Position numbers and translations under genes: made by a program. The notes below the pieces were generated by a model, which was not told the DNA's origin, did not search any database, and saw nothing but the letters and a program-made list of their open reading frames with translations. From Lachnospiraceae bacterium (GTDB lineage Bacteria > Bacillota > Clostridia > Lachnospirales > Lachnospiraceae): a stretch of 50,846 nucleotides of DNA. The stretch lies in assembly GCA_014804695.1 (NCBI GenBank), contig JAAUZJ010000008.1, positions 42,140 to 92,985 on the forward strand. The letters are read 5' to 3'. This document shows, piece by piece, positions 24,123-32,337 of the stretch (its first letter is position 1; each line of letters starts with the position of its first letter).

Positions 24123-24506
24123 ATGTTAAGCTGCTACAAGACAGAGGAAAAGAGTATATTGATGAAAATTGGTGATGAAGCTGTTACAATTGCATGGGAA
24201 GATAATGAGTCTGTTACAGCTCTTGTGGAACTTCTCCGTGAACAGCCCATGTCCATACAGATGTCTATGTATGGGGGCTTTGAACAGGTTGGCTCTTTTG
24301 GAACAAGCCTGCCAAGGGATGATGAACAAACAACTACACAGGCAGGAGATATTGTTTTATATTCGGGCAATCAGATGGTAGTGTTTTATGGTTCTAATTC
24401 CTGGGCATACACAAGACTCGGAAGAATTACGGATAAATCTGCCGAGGAATTAAAGGAGATGCTGAGTGGCAGGGATGTGACGATCACCCTGGAATTTGCC
24501 TCATAG
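24123..24506 (+). CDS. cyclophilin-like fold protein (cytosolic)
   Basis: 127 residues with AGAGAGG before the ATG at 24123. It carries the cyclophilin-like domain common in Clostridia: G-F-E-Q-V-G-S-F-G-T-S-L-P-R-D-D then A-G-D-I-V-L-Y and V-F-Y-G-S-N-S-W-A-Y-T-R-L-G. No signal peptide. The family has a barrel like cyclophilin but lacks a proven prolyl isomerase role; members often sit by LysR regulators, flavodoxins and aldo-keto reductases. It ends convergently with the lysR gene (6-bp overlap). A paralog with a sortase signal is at 27009. Confidence 0.82.
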   Translation: MLSCYKTEEKSILMKIGDEAVTIAWEDNESVTALVELLREQPMSIQMSMYGGFEQVGSFGTSLPRDDEQTTTQAGDIVLYSGNQMVVFYGSNSWAYTRLGRITDKSAEELKEMLSGRDVTITLEFAS

Positions 24507-25388
24507 GTTTCCCATATTTTCCTCAAGTCGGTTTAAAAACAGTTTTGCGGCTTTGGAAAAAAACTGATATTTTTTTGTAAAAAGATATACGTCTGACTGA
24601 AGAAGCGGGGATAAAGGCCGGAACACCAGGGGATGGTTGCCGGCGGTATTGATCAGTTCATCAATGCAAAGGGCATAGCCCATTCCGGCTTCCACCATAA
24701 GCCCGGCATTGTAAATCAGGTTGTAAGTGGAAACGATATGCGGTTCCGCCATTTCATCCGCAAAGAATGTGGTCAGGTGGTTGCGGTTGGAGGTCTGGCT
24801 GGGCATAATTAGCGGTAGACCTGCGAGTTCTGAAAAGGAGATTTCTTTTTTAACGGCAAGGGGAGAATCTTTCCGCATGAGGATGCCCCACGTTTCATGC
24901 AGCGGGAGTTTCTGGTAATCATAGCGGGGGCTGATTTCCGGTTCAAGTAAGAATCCCATATCCAGAAGTCCTTTATCCAGTCGTTCAATGATGGCATCTG
25001 CATTGCTGCTGAAAAAGTGGAACTGGATGTCAGGATATTCTTCCTGTATCGTCCGGATGATCTGCATAATGGAAAAAGTGGAACGGTGTTCGCCGCAGCC
25101 GATATAGACATCGCCGGTGATGTTTTGTTCATTTTCCCGGAAGGCGCTTTCTGTCTTGTCCATCAGGGAAATGATTTCCTGGGCGCGGCCCCGCAGATAA
25201 GTTCCTTCTTCTGTCAGGGTAACTTTTTTCCTGCCGCGTATCAAAAGCTGTTTACCAAGTTTTTTTTCTAAGTCCATCATCTGTTTGGACAGTGTGGGCT
25301 GGGAAATGTGGAGATATTCTGCGGCTTTTGTAATACTCTGTTCTTCTGCAACGGCGAGGAAATACTGTAATAGGCGTGTTTCGATCAT
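24501..25388 (-). CDS. LysR family transcriptional regulator
   Basis: 295 residues. N-terminal winged helix-turn-helix: L-L-Q-Y-F-L-A-V-A-E-E-Q-S-I-T-K-A-A at 6-23 and S-Q-P-T-L-S-K-Q-M-M-D-L-E at about 29-41; a two-lobed effector-binding domain fills the rest (I-G-C-G-E-H, L-P-L-I-M-P). Divergent from the small gene and aldo-keto reductase; a dyad in the gap is a candidate site. GGAG is 9-10 bp upstream of the ATG. Likely controls the reductase operon in response to a small molecule. Confidence 0.9.
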   Translation of the reverse strand: MIETRLLQYFLAVAEEQSITKAAEYLHISQPTLSKQMMDLEKKLGKQLLIRGRKKVTLTEEGTYLRGRAQEIISLMDKTESAFRENEQNITGDVYIGCGEHRSTFSIMQIIRTIQEEYPDIQFHFFSSNADAIIERLDKGLLDMGFLLEPEISPRYDYQKLPLHETWGILMRKDSPLAVKKEISFSELAGLPLIMPSQTSNRNHLTTFFADEMAEPHIVSTYNLIYNAGLMVEAGMGYALCIDELINTAGNHPLVFRPLSPLLQSDVYLFTKKYQFFSKAAKLFLNRLEENMGNL

Positions 25389-25421
25389 GGGGGATGCTCC
25401 TTTAATTATTCATGATAATAT

Positions 25422-25442
25422 AATCCTCACAAAGAGTGGATT
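25422..25442. promoter_or_regulatory. candidate LysR operator
   Basis: Dyad AATCC-N11-GGATT in the divergent gap, within the length of a typical LysR recognition site. AT-rich stretches with TATTATA on both sides could hold the two promoters. Confidence 0.45.
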
Positions 25443-25521
25443 GTATTATATATAGAATCTATCTAAATACATTTTATATAGTTTTTTGCTATTTCGCAAC
25501 AGGAGCTTGAGGAGATTGGAA

Positions 25522-25746
25522 ATGAAAGAAGAAACAACGATATGCCAGAGATTGACAGAGGAAGGTGCTGATTCCATAATGATGGAGCAGTACCGGCATT
25601 ATCAGGAGACAGGTAACATGCAGGGACAGTATGGAGTAGTCTGCCGTTTCCGCAGGGTAAAAAGTGAAGAATTGAAAAGGGAAAGGGAGCAGCTTGCCTG
25701 TTTGGATTATATGATTGCAAAGGTGGAAAATGCCGGTGAGAAATAA
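25522..25746 (+). CDS. small helical protein next to the aldo-keto reductase
   Basis: 74 residues from ATG 25522 with AGGAG 9 bp upstream. The sequence M-K-E-E-T-T-I-C-Q-R-L-T-E-E-G-A-D then Q-Y-R-H-Y-Q-E-T-G and a C-terminal basic helix L-K-R-E-R-E-Q-L-A-C-L-D-Y-M-I suggests two long helices. I have no family name for it. It lies first in the likely LysR-controlled operon, 62 bp before the reductase gene. Confidence 0.65.
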   Translation: MKEETTICQRLTEEGADSIMMEQYRHYQETGNMQGQYGVVCRFRRVKSEELKREREQLACLDYMIAKVENAGEK

Positions 25747-25808
25747 AATGTGTTGGTGAAAAAAGTTGGAATAAACAAATAAGATTCATAACAAGGAGGA
25801 ATAACGAC

Positions 25809-26930
25809 ATGAAAAAACTTGGTTTTGGTTTAATGCGTATGCCGATATTGGACAAAACAAATGCTGCGGATGTAGATATTGAGCAGGTAAAAAAGATGGT
25901 GGATTTGTTTATGGAAAAAGGATTTACCTATTTTGACACTGCTTTGATGTATAATGCCTTTGCCAGCGAAGGCGTAGCAAAGATTGCGCTGGTTGATCGT
26001 TATCCAAGGGACAGTTTTACGCTTGCAACAAAGCTCCACGCAGCCTTTTTCAATTCTCTGGAAGATCGGGATAAAGTCTTTAGCTCACAGCTTGAGAAAA
26101 CTGGTGCCGGATATTTTGATTATTACCTGCTGCATGGCATCGAGAGTGCCATGTTGCCAAAATACGAAAAATTTGACTGTTTTAACTGGCTTTTAGAAAA
26201 GAAAGCACAGGGTATTGTGAAGCATGCCGGATTTTCTTACCACGATTCCGCAAAACTGCTTGATGAGATACTAACGAAATATCCTGAAATGGAATTTGTC
26301 CAGCTGCAGATTAACTATCTGGATTGGGAGAGCGAATGGGTGCAGTCCCGTGCATGCTATGAGGTTGCTGTAAAACACGGTAAACCTGTCATAGTTATGG
26401 AACCTGTCAAAGGTGGCACGTTGGCGCGTGTTCCCGAAGAAGTTGAAAAACTGTTCAAGGATCATGATGCTGATATGTCTGTACCGAGTTGGGCAATCCG
26501 TTTTGCGGCATCCCTTGATAATGTAATGGTGGTACTCTCTGGAATGTCGAATATCGGGCAGATGGAGGACAATATAAGCTATATGGAAAATTTTAAGCCT
26601 CTTACAGAGGAGGAAAGGTCTCTTTGCTACAGGGCAGCAGATATTATTAACGGGCAGATAGCCATACCTTGTACCGGCTGTTCTTACTGTACCGAGGGGT
26701 GTCCAAAGAAGATTGCCATTCCACAGTATTTCTCATTGTACAATGAGGACATGCGGGAGCATCTTGAGGAGAAAGGCTGGACAGTCAACTTCACGAATTA
26801 CGATATTTTGGCAGGGAAGTTTGGCAGGGCAAAAGACTGTATTGGGTGCGGCCAATGTGAGAGGGTATGTCCGCAGCATTTGCCTATTGTTGAAAATCTG
26901 AAAGAAGTTTCCACACATTTTGATCACTGA
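25809..26930 (+). CDS. aldo-keto reductase fused to a 2x[4Fe-4S] ferredoxin domain
   Basis: 373 residues. The barrel has the aldo-keto tetrad D-Y-K-H: Asp43 in Y-F-D-T-A, Tyr48 in L-M-Y-N, Lys75 in T-K-L-H and His109 in L-L-H-G. Residues ~283-300 (C-T-G-C-S-Y-C-T-E-G-C-P) and ~345-360 (C-I-G-C-G-Q-C-E-R-V-C-P) are two ferredoxin-type cluster motifs at the C-terminus. Such fusions are widespread in anaerobes and probably pass electrons between the cluster domain and NAD(P)H chemistry; substrate unknown. AAGGAGG precedes the ATG. Confidence 0.9.
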   Translation: MKKLGFGLMRMPILDKTNAADVDIEQVKKMVDLFMEKGFTYFDTALMYNAFASEGVAKIALVDRYPRDSFTLATKLHAAFFNSLEDRDKVFSSQLEKTGAGYFDYYLLHGIESAMLPKYEKFDCFNWLLEKKAQGIVKHAGFSYHDSAKLLDEILTKYPEMEFVQLQINYLDWESEWVQSRACYEVAVKHGKPVIVMEPVKGGTLARVPEEVEKLFKDHDADMSVPSWAIRFAASLDNVMVVLSGMSNIGQMEDNISYMENFKPLTEEERSLCYRAADIINGQIAIPCTGCSYCTEGCPKKIAIPQYFSLYNEDMREHLEEKGWTVNFTNYDILAGKFGRAKDCIGCGQCERVCPQHLPIVENLKEVSTHFDH

Positions 26931-26940
26931 TACGGCATAG

Positions 26941-27012
26941 GTTTTGTCAGGTTTGGATCTGGAAATCAGAAAGGGTGATTTCACTGTTGTTATAGGAGGA
27001 GATTTCAAATGA
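26941..27012 (+). pseudogene. remnant resembling the start of an ABC ATPase gene
   Basis: Between the reductase and cyclophilin-like genes the frame at 26941 reads V-L-S-G-L-D-L-E-I-R-K-G-D-F-T-V-V-I-G-G, then D-F-K-stop. This matches the first strands of ABC ATPases (L-x-G-V-x-L-x-I-x-x-G-E-F-x-x-I-x-G) up to the Walker A loop, where it breaks off. A TAG in the same frame lies just before it. Confidence 0.45.
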
Positions 27013-27611
27013 GATATGAGAAATTGTTAGTTAACATAATGGCTGTACTTATGTTAATAATAACTTGCGTTAAAGTCGATGCTTATGCGGCAGAAACAGA
27101 TGATAGTGTCTTTTATATCAGTGCAGGTGGAAAACAAATAAAAGTCCAGATGGTCGATAACGCAGCAACAAAGAAACTTAAAGAAATGCTGGATGAAGGC
27201 GATCTGACAATCAATATGACCAAGAATGGGTTTGAGCAATACGGAAGTTTAGGGACATCGCTTCCATCGGATGATACATATATAACGGCTAAGGCAGGAG
27301 ATGTGTTGTTATATAATTCCAATACGATTTGCGTGTTTTATGCTTCTAATAGCTATAGCTATACAAGAATCGGTAAGGTGCAAAATATGAGTGGTGATGA
27401 ACTCAAGGAATTATTATCCGGTGAAAGTCTGACATTTACTTTATCAAAAAAATCATTTGGAACTGTTCCTAACACAGGAGTAGAAAGCAGGACATTGAAA
27501 TTCAGAATTATGTGTTTTACCGGCTGCGCAGCAATAATGATGTGGATAATTGTCTATAGACGAAAAAAATATTTGAGAGGCGAGTTAATTGCGAAAAAGC
27601 AAAAAATATAG
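27009..27611 (+). CDS. cell-wall-anchored cyclophilin-like protein (sortase substrate)
   Basis: 200 residues with GGAGGAG upstream of the ATG. A signal peptide ends at A-Y-A-A-E; one cyclophilin-like domain (G-F-E-Q-Y-G-S-L-G-T-S-L-P-S-D-D to L-S-G-E-S-L-T-F) is a close paralog of the cytosolic protein at 24123. The C-terminus has a sorting-signal layout: V-P-N-T-G (~155-159), a hydrophobic helix (I-M-C-F-T-G-C-A-A-I-M-M-W) and a basic tail (R-R-K-K). So it should be covalently attached to the wall by a sortase. The sortase gene that overlaps its 3' end is internally deleted. Confidence 0.82.
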   Translation: MRYEKLLVNIMAVLMLIITCVKVDAYAAETDDSVFYISAGGKQIKVQMVDNAATKKLKEMLDEGDLTINMTKNGFEQYGSLGTSLPSDDTYITAKAGDVLLYNSNTICVFYASNSYSYTRIGKVQNMSGDELKELLSGESLTFTLSKKSFGTVPNTGVESRTLKFRIMCFTGCAAIMMWIIVYRRKKYLRGELIAKKQKI

Positions 27612-28165
27612 GAGAAAAAACAATATTACGCATATTTATGAAGCAATGGCAATTACTGCAACAGTAGTGACATTAATATTAATTCCGGATATTGTCCGAT
27701 ATATCATTCAATGTTGTACGTGGAACTGATAATATGAAGTATCTGCATACGACAATTACAGGAGAAGAAAGTAAACTGGGTGCGATATTTATGGATTATA
27801 GATGTGATGCTCTGACGTCTCCGCACACTATAATATACGGACATGATGCAAAAGATTTGACAGGGAATGAACTGATGTTTGGCAAATTGAGAAATTTTTT
27901 GGAAGAGGATTTCAGGCTAAATCATACGGAAGTCTGTCTTTATAAAGATAAAGAGGTAAAGCGTTATAATATTTTTGCAGTCAAAGTAACCGATATAAAT
28001 GATGAGGCTTACAATTTGGATTTTGAGAATGAAGATCAATTCAATGAATTCGCAGACCAGATGGGAGCGCCTGAAAATACGGAGGAAATATTGACACTTT
28101 CTACGTGTTTAGGCGGAGAAAATGATGTGAGGCTTCTTGTGCAGGGGGCGCTTGTTAAAGAGTAG
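27589..28165 (+). pseudogene. class B-like sortase gene with internal deletion
   Basis: A TTG start at 27589 (GAGAGG 9 bp upstream) reads a basic N-terminus and TM segment (A-M-A-I-T-A-T-V-V-T-L-I-L-I-P), then runs out of frame to a stop at 27727. The catalytic part continues in another frame from about 27692: V-V-R-G-T-D-N-M-K-Y-L-H, G-A-I-F-M-D-Y-R-C-D, H-T-I-I-Y-G-H, L-T-L-S-T-C-L-G-G and D-V-R-L-L-V. The active-site His, Cys and Arg of sortases are all present. The ~50-70 residues normally between anchor and this domain (including the W-I-x-I-P-G-T region) are missing. So an internal deletion with frameshift has split the gene. The preceding gene carries a V-P-N-T-G sorting motif. Confidence 0.75.
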
Positions 28166-28223
28166 AGTGAAAAAGGAATGGTTATTAAAATGAAAATTTG
28201 CAGCAGCCGATATTTGCAGAAAT

Positions 28224-28256
28224 GCACTGGACGAATTATATGTCCGGTGCTTTTTT
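28224..28256 (+). terminator. terminator after the sortase remnant
   Basis: GCACTGGAC (28224-28232) pairs with GTCCGGTGC (28242-28250), then TTTTTTG. A 99-codon open stretch over this region is not credible as a gene. Confidence 0.8.
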
Positions 28257-28378
28257 GTATATGGATGCAGCTTAGTGTGTATTTTTATCTTGAAATGCAA
28301 CTCGGCATGGTTTTTTGCTTGAGTTTTATTACGTTATTGCAAAATAATAAATATTTATTGAAATTCGATAAAAAGTTA

Positions 28379-28407
28379 TTGACTTTCAAAAAAACATATG
28401 CTATATT
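28379..28407 (+). promoter_or_regulatory. SigA promoter of the DUF2975 operon
   Basis: TTGACT (28379-28384), 17-bp spacer, TATATT (28402-28407), about 75 bp before the DUF2975 start. Confidence 0.65.
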
Positions 28408-28480
28408 ATGGAAAAGGCAAAATGAAACAGCGTTTCAAGCTCAGCTAATTAGCGCAAATTATATGAGGAGGATTTAATGT

Positions 28481-28927
28481 ATGAAAGATAAGCTGACACT
28501 GTTCACCAAATATTTACTGGATTTTATGTTTTATTCCGGAATCCTTGTTATACTAACCCTGCCTTTTAGTATAAGGTTTTACGGAAATTACAATACCTAC
28601 TTTAGGGATAATTATTATTCCCTGCTTGTGGTATTTTTCCTGTCGGGGATCTTTGCGGTATTAATAATATATGAGCTGCGAAAGATGTTCCGTTCGGTAC
28701 TGAATGATGACTGCTTTATCAGGGAAAATGTGACAAGTCTTGAAAAAATGAGCACTTACAGCTTTTTTATAGCAGTGATCATGGCGTGCCGCCTTTTTAT
28801 CTATATAACGCCCGCAGTGCTTATCATTATTCTGGTATTTGTTATCGCAGGCTTATTCAGCAAGGTGTTGGCACAGGTGTTCGATAAAGCGGTTAGTTAT
28901 AAACTGGAAAACGATCTGACTATATAG
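28481..28927 (+). CDS. DUF2975 membrane protein
   Basis: 148 residues with four predicted TM helices and the D-D-C-F-I-x-E-N-V motif (about 75-85) that marks DUF2975. In Firmicutes these proteins are usually followed by a small YozG-like helix-turn-helix gene, as here. The pair probably forms a membrane sensor and cytosolic regulator unit (inference). GAGGAGG is 9 bp upstream. Confidence 0.82.
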   Translation: MKDKLTLFTKYLLDFMFYSGILVILTLPFSIRFYGNYNTYFRDNYYSLLVVFFLSGIFAVLIIYELRKMFRSVLNDDCFIRENVTSLEKMSTYSFFIAVIMACRLFIYITPAVLIIILVFVIAGLFSKVLAQVFDKAVSYKLENDLTI

Positions 28928-28950
28928 GGAAAAGGAGTGAGGGCTTAAAA

Positions 28951-29175
28951 ATGTCAATATTAATTAATTTGGACGTTATTATGGCAATGCGCAAAAAGAG
29001 CCTGACAGAGCTGGCTGGTGAAGTAGATCTTACCCTCGCCAATCTCTCTATTTTGAAAAACAATAAAGCTAAAGCAATTCGTTTTTCAACATTGGAGGCA
29101 ATCTGCAAAGCTCTGGATTGTCAGCCGGGGGATATTATTCAGTATGTAGAAGATGAGGAAGAAAAGGAGGAATAA
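28951..29175 (+). CDS. YozG-like XRE helix-turn-helix regulator
   Basis: 74 residues: I-N-L-D-V-I-M-A-M-R-K-K-S-L-T-E-L-A, then D-L-T-L-A-N-L-S-I-L-K-N-N-K-A and C-K-A-L-D-C-Q-P-G-D-I-I. This is the short XRE type paired with DUF2975 proteins. GGAGTGAGGG lies upstream. It is followed with only 2 bp by the large membrane protein, so three genes form one operon. Confidence 0.85.
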   Translation: MSILINLDVIMAMRKKSLTELAGEVDLTLANLSILKNNKAKAIRFSTLEAICKALDCQPGDIIQYVEDEEEKEE

Positions 29176-29177
29176 GT

Positions 29178-30764
29178 ATGAATAACCAAAATATTATTAA
29201 CCCAAATATGCCAAACGGACAGGGCGCGAACGGAGGAAATTACCCTTATTATCCTGCCGCGGCGCAGCGAAGCGTTCAGGCGGAACCTGTTAAGCAGGAG
29301 ACTATCATGACAAAGTGTATGAAGCGCCAGTTTTCCTTTTTTGGGATTGCAAGCGCTGTCTATGCTCTTTTCTATACATTCTGTCTTTATAAAAACGCAT
29401 CGGGAATTACGCATCCTTTTTTCGTTATCGGAACCCTTTGCTATTTCTTCTTATCTATGAAAAAGTTAGGGGTTCCATACAAAAAAGACAGTCTTTTTTA
29501 TATGATTAGCATTGTGCTGCTTGGAATCTCTAATTGCTGCACTGATTCCCAGCCGATTTTATGGATGAATAAACTTTGTATATTCGGTTTATTATTTATT
29601 TTGATACTGCACACCGTTTATCAGGATGAGGGATGGAATGTTCCTAAATATATAGGAGCAGTATTACAAACCATCGGAGGCGCTATTGCCTGCCTGTTTT
29701 GTCCTTTAATTGACATGACTTCTTTTTTTGCTGCCAAAAAACAGGGAAAAAGTGACAAGAAAAGCTATGGTGTCTACGTTTTACTCGGTATTGCCATATC
29801 CATACCGGTACTTACGGTTATGGTAATGCTTTTATGCAGTGCAGACGTAGTCTTTCGCAATATGGTAAACAAGATATTTATGTTTGATTTTTCGTTTGGG
29901 GACTCTTTTAGAATTGCATTTTCAGCGGTTGTGGTTTTCTTTATGTCGTATGCTTTACTGGCCGCCCTGTGTAAAAAGTCAGTGGCGGAAGAAGTTACGG
30001 ATAAGAAGGTTTTGGAGCCTGTCATTGCGATTACTGTTAACGGACTCCTTGCTGTATTGTATGTTGTTTTCAGTATGATTCAGATTTTATATCTTTTCAT
30101 AGGAAATATGCAGCTTCCGGAGGGATATACCTATTCTTCATATGCCAGACAGGGGTTCTTTCAGTTGCTGGCTGTCTGCATCATTAATTTAATTATTGTA
30201 CTGTTTTGTATCAGTCTTTTTAAGGATAATCTGATATTAAAAATTATTCTTACGATTATCGGTGGTTGTACGTTTATAATGATTTTATCAAGTGCGTTAA
30301 GGATGCTTATGTATATTGAAAGATACAATCTGACATTTTTAAGAATCTTTGTGTTATGGGCGCTTGCGGTAATCTTTCTGTTGATGGTTGGTGTTAGTGT
30401 TTATATTTATTATCAGCGCTTTCCACTGTTTTTCTACAGTGTGGCAGTTATCATTGTATGCTATATAGGACTGTCATTTGCCCATCCGGATTATTGGATT
30501 GCGGCCTATAATCTGAATCCTGCACATATTTTTAATGAGGACAGCTATGATGCATATGATAGCGAGCGTTATCTTATGCGCCTGTCAGCGGATGCAGCGC
30601 CGATCATATTAAATGAGGATAAAAATCCTTATCTGAATAATGCAGCGGCGTCTATAGAAGAGACTTCGTTTTTTCCATATTATCAGAAAATCCGAAGGAA
30701 ATCGGAGGGGATGAATATTAGGAATTTTAACTTTTCGATATTTATTGCCAAAAGATGGCAGTAA
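29178..30764 (+). CDS. DUF4173/DUF4153-like polytopic membrane protein
   Basis: 528 residues with an unstructured Asn/Pro/Gln-rich start (~40 residues) and about 13 TM helices. The segment A-H-P-D-Y-W-I-A-A-Y-N near residue 435 followed by a hydrophilic D-x-Y-Y/L-M-R-L-S-A-D-A-A-P is the hallmark of the DUF4173 family. Function unknown. Its gene starts 2 bp after the YozG-like regulator (GGAGG upstream) and a bidirectional terminator follows. Confidence 0.8.
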   Translation: MNNQNIINPNMPNGQGANGGNYPYYPAAAQRSVQAEPVKQETIMTKCMKRQFSFFGIASAVYALFYTFCLYKNASGITHPFFVIGTLCYFFLSMKKLGVPYKKDSLFYMISIVLLGISNCCTDSQPILWMNKLCIFGLLFILILHTVYQDEGWNVPKYIGAVLQTIGGAIACLFCPLIDMTSFFAAKKQGKSDKKSYGVYVLLGIAISIPVLTVMVMLLCSADVVFRNMVNKIFMFDFSFGDSFRIAFSAVVVFFMSYALLAALCKKSVAEEVTDKKVLEPVIAITVNGLLAVLYVVFSMIQILYLFIGNMQLPEGYTYSSYARQGFFQLLAVCIINLIIVLFCISLFKDNLILKIILTIIGGCTFIMILSSALRMLMYIERYNLTFLRIFVLWALAVIFLLMVGVSVYIYYQRFPLFFYSVAVIIVCYIGLSFAHPDYWIAAYNLNPAHIFNEDSYDAYDSERYLMRLSADAAPIILNEDKNPYLNNAAASIEETSFFPYYQKIRRKSEGMNIRNFNFSIFIAKRWQ

Positions 30765-30793
30765 TGAGATAGAAGTGTATTCAATGCAGGTAA

Positions 30794-30836
30794 AAAGACC
30801 ATGGCAGCCTTATAATCACAAGGTACCATGGTCTTT
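30794..30836. terminator. bidirectional terminator
   Basis: AAAGACCATGG (30794-30804) pairs with CCATGGTCTTT (30826-30836) around a 21-nt loop that can extend the stem (CCTT/AAGG). It lies between convergent genes. Confidence 0.8.
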
Positions 30837-30875
30837 CATTCTTTTAAGGTTTTAAAAATATCATATGGGAATTAT

Positions 30876-31685
30876 TTAATAAGAAACAGCAATTCGTCTC
30901 TCATTAATTCCGAATGTAACATAGTGCTCATAGAGTAGATTTTTATCATAACCAAAGGCTTCTTTTAAATCCGGATACTTGTCCGCATATGCTACATAAT
31001 TAAATTGATCTATGGTTCCGGTAAATGGGGTATATGTTTCTCCATTCTCTGCCGGCCATGGGTTGTTGATATCAATATCGGTCGGATCCCATGTTCTGTA
31101 TGGAAGGTTTCCATCTATTTTGATTGCTTCCGGTTTTCCAAGTTCTCCGGCGTTCTCATAGTCTGAGTATACGACTACGGTTGTTCCCGGTTTACAATTA
31201 TCATAAATCCATTTAGCATCTCTTACGCATATTCTTACACAGCCTAAAGAGGCGCCTTCACCAAGCTTATTATATTCTTCCCATTCCAAAGTATCCGGAC
31301 TCTCTACAATATAAGGTACGGAATGAAAGAGGATTTTTCCGTTAAAGCGCACTGCATATTTTCCATATGTATTATCTACCATTTTACGCCATACATAATA
31401 ATCAGAAGTCTTAAATGTACCCTCCGGCGTTTCGGATCCTGGCTTTCCGCAGGAACAAACCATTGACTTAACCGGCGTCAGGGTGCCATCCTCGTTCTGC
31501 TGCTTAATAGTAATGCAATTTAAAGCTCGGTTTACATAAATTGTATAATTCGGTCTTGTATCAACTACAACATTTTCGGTCTTTGTATTCGATAATTCCG
31601 TTGCATTAACCTGATTACATGTGCCCGAAAACATTAACATTCCTAAACAAAATATACCTGCGATTGCAAATCTAAATTTTTTCAT
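30876..31685 (-). CDS. secreted L,D-transpeptidase (YkuD) with C-terminal repeat module
   Basis: 269 residues from the ATG at 31685 (GGAGG 7 bp upstream). A signal peptide ends near V-N-A-T-E. The YkuD domain (~45-195) has I-L-F-H-S-V-P-Y and G-A-S-L-G-C-V-R-I, so the catalytic Cys and upstream His are present, with Leu in place of the His that usually precedes G-C. A 3-3 cross-linking or carboxypeptidase activity on peptidoglycan is expected. The last ~40 residues (Y-A-D-K-Y-P-D-L-K-E-A-F-G, then H-Y-V-T-F-G-I-N-E-R-R) form a short module known from other surface proteins that ends in G-x-x-E-x-R. Confidence 0.85.
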   Translation of the reverse strand: MKKFRFAIAGIFCLGMLMFSGTCNQVNATELSNTKTENVVVDTRPNYTIYVNRALNCITIKQQNEDGTLTPVKSMVCSCGKPGSETPEGTFKTSDYYVWRKMVDNTYGKYAVRFNGKILFHSVPYIVESPDTLEWEEYNKLGEGASLGCVRICVRDAKWIYDNCKPGTTVVVYSDYENAGELGKPEAIKIDGNLPYRTWDPTDIDINNPWPAENGETYTPFTGTIDQFNYVAYADKYPDLKEAFGYDKNLLYEHYVTFGINERRIAVSY

Positions 31686-31784
31686 ACTTACCTCCAAAAT
31701 GTTCCTATGCAAAATCTAAAAGTTGTAAAATAAATTGAAACAGCTTATTCATTATATTAAAAAATCTTCCAATTTGCAACAGGT

Positions 31785-31875
31785 AATGTTAAAATTAATT
31801 TCGAAAATGTTAAAATGATTTCAAAAATGTTAACATTAATTTTCAAAAACGTTAATTTTCAAAATTGCTAATTTC
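31785..31875. repeat. AT-rich imperfect tandem repeats upstream of the L,D-transpeptidase
   Basis: About five imperfect units of AAAATGTTAAnnTTAATTTC (period 16-22 bp) fill the divergent gap. Further GTTAATT-type words follow to 31920. This could be bent DNA or a set of binding sites; no clean promoter was picked. Confidence 0.6.
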
Positions 31876-31968
31876 CGGATATTAATTATTAGAAGTGTTA
31901 ATTTGTAGAAGCATTAATTTCATGATATAGATTTTAGGATAGTGATTTTAATATTGGAGGGTAAGCAT

Positions 31969-32232
31969 ATGGTAAGAAAAAATTTAAATGAAGTAATTAA
32001 ATTGAGCGACGAACAGAAAAAACAGATTGCCGGTGAAGTGAAGGCGTTTTATCTGGATGTCCGGGGGGAAGAGATCGGGATTATTGAGCAGCAGCAGATT
32101 ATTGAATTATTTTGTGAGCATATGGCGCCGATTATCTACAATAAGGCGTTGGACGATGCCATGCGTTTTATGAAAGAGCAGTTTGGGAATATGGAAAGTG
32201 ATTATTATTTGTTGTATAAGGATGTTCGGTAA
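31969..32232 (+). CDS. DUF2164 protein
   Basis: 87 residues with GGAGGG 7 bp upstream. The sequence I-K-L-S-D-E-Q-K-K-Q-I-A-G-E-V-K-A-F-Y and the late segment N-K-A-L-D-D-A-M-R-F match DUF2164, a small helical family of unknown function. Single gene between the repeat region and the next operon. Confidence 0.82.
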   Translation: MVRKNLNEVIKLSDEQKKQIAGEVKAFYLDVRGEEIGIIEQQQIIELFCEHMAPIIYNKALDDAMRFMKEQFGNMESDYYLLYKDVR

Positions 32233-32269
32233 ATAAAACGACCGGGTAATAATCACTATAAAACTAAAT

Positions 32270-32319
32270 TTGACAAAAAGTAAAATATACTTGACAAAAA
32301 GTAATATCAGTATTATCCT
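32270..32319 (+). promoter_or_regulatory. promoter with two direct repeats TTGACAAAAAGTAA
   Basis: TTGACAAAAAGTAA occurs at 32270-32283 and 32291-32304 (21 bp apart, two helix turns). The second supplies a -35 with TATCCT at 32314-32319 (17-bp spacer). The repeat pair may be the operator of the XRE regulator just downstream. Confidence 0.6.
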
Positions 32320-32337
32320 GTACCCAGAGGTGATGAA

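Noticed and set aside
28178..28477. Possible 99-codon gene after the sortase remnant
   Set aside because: It spans an evident terminator and the promoter of the next operon and shows no protein-like composition.
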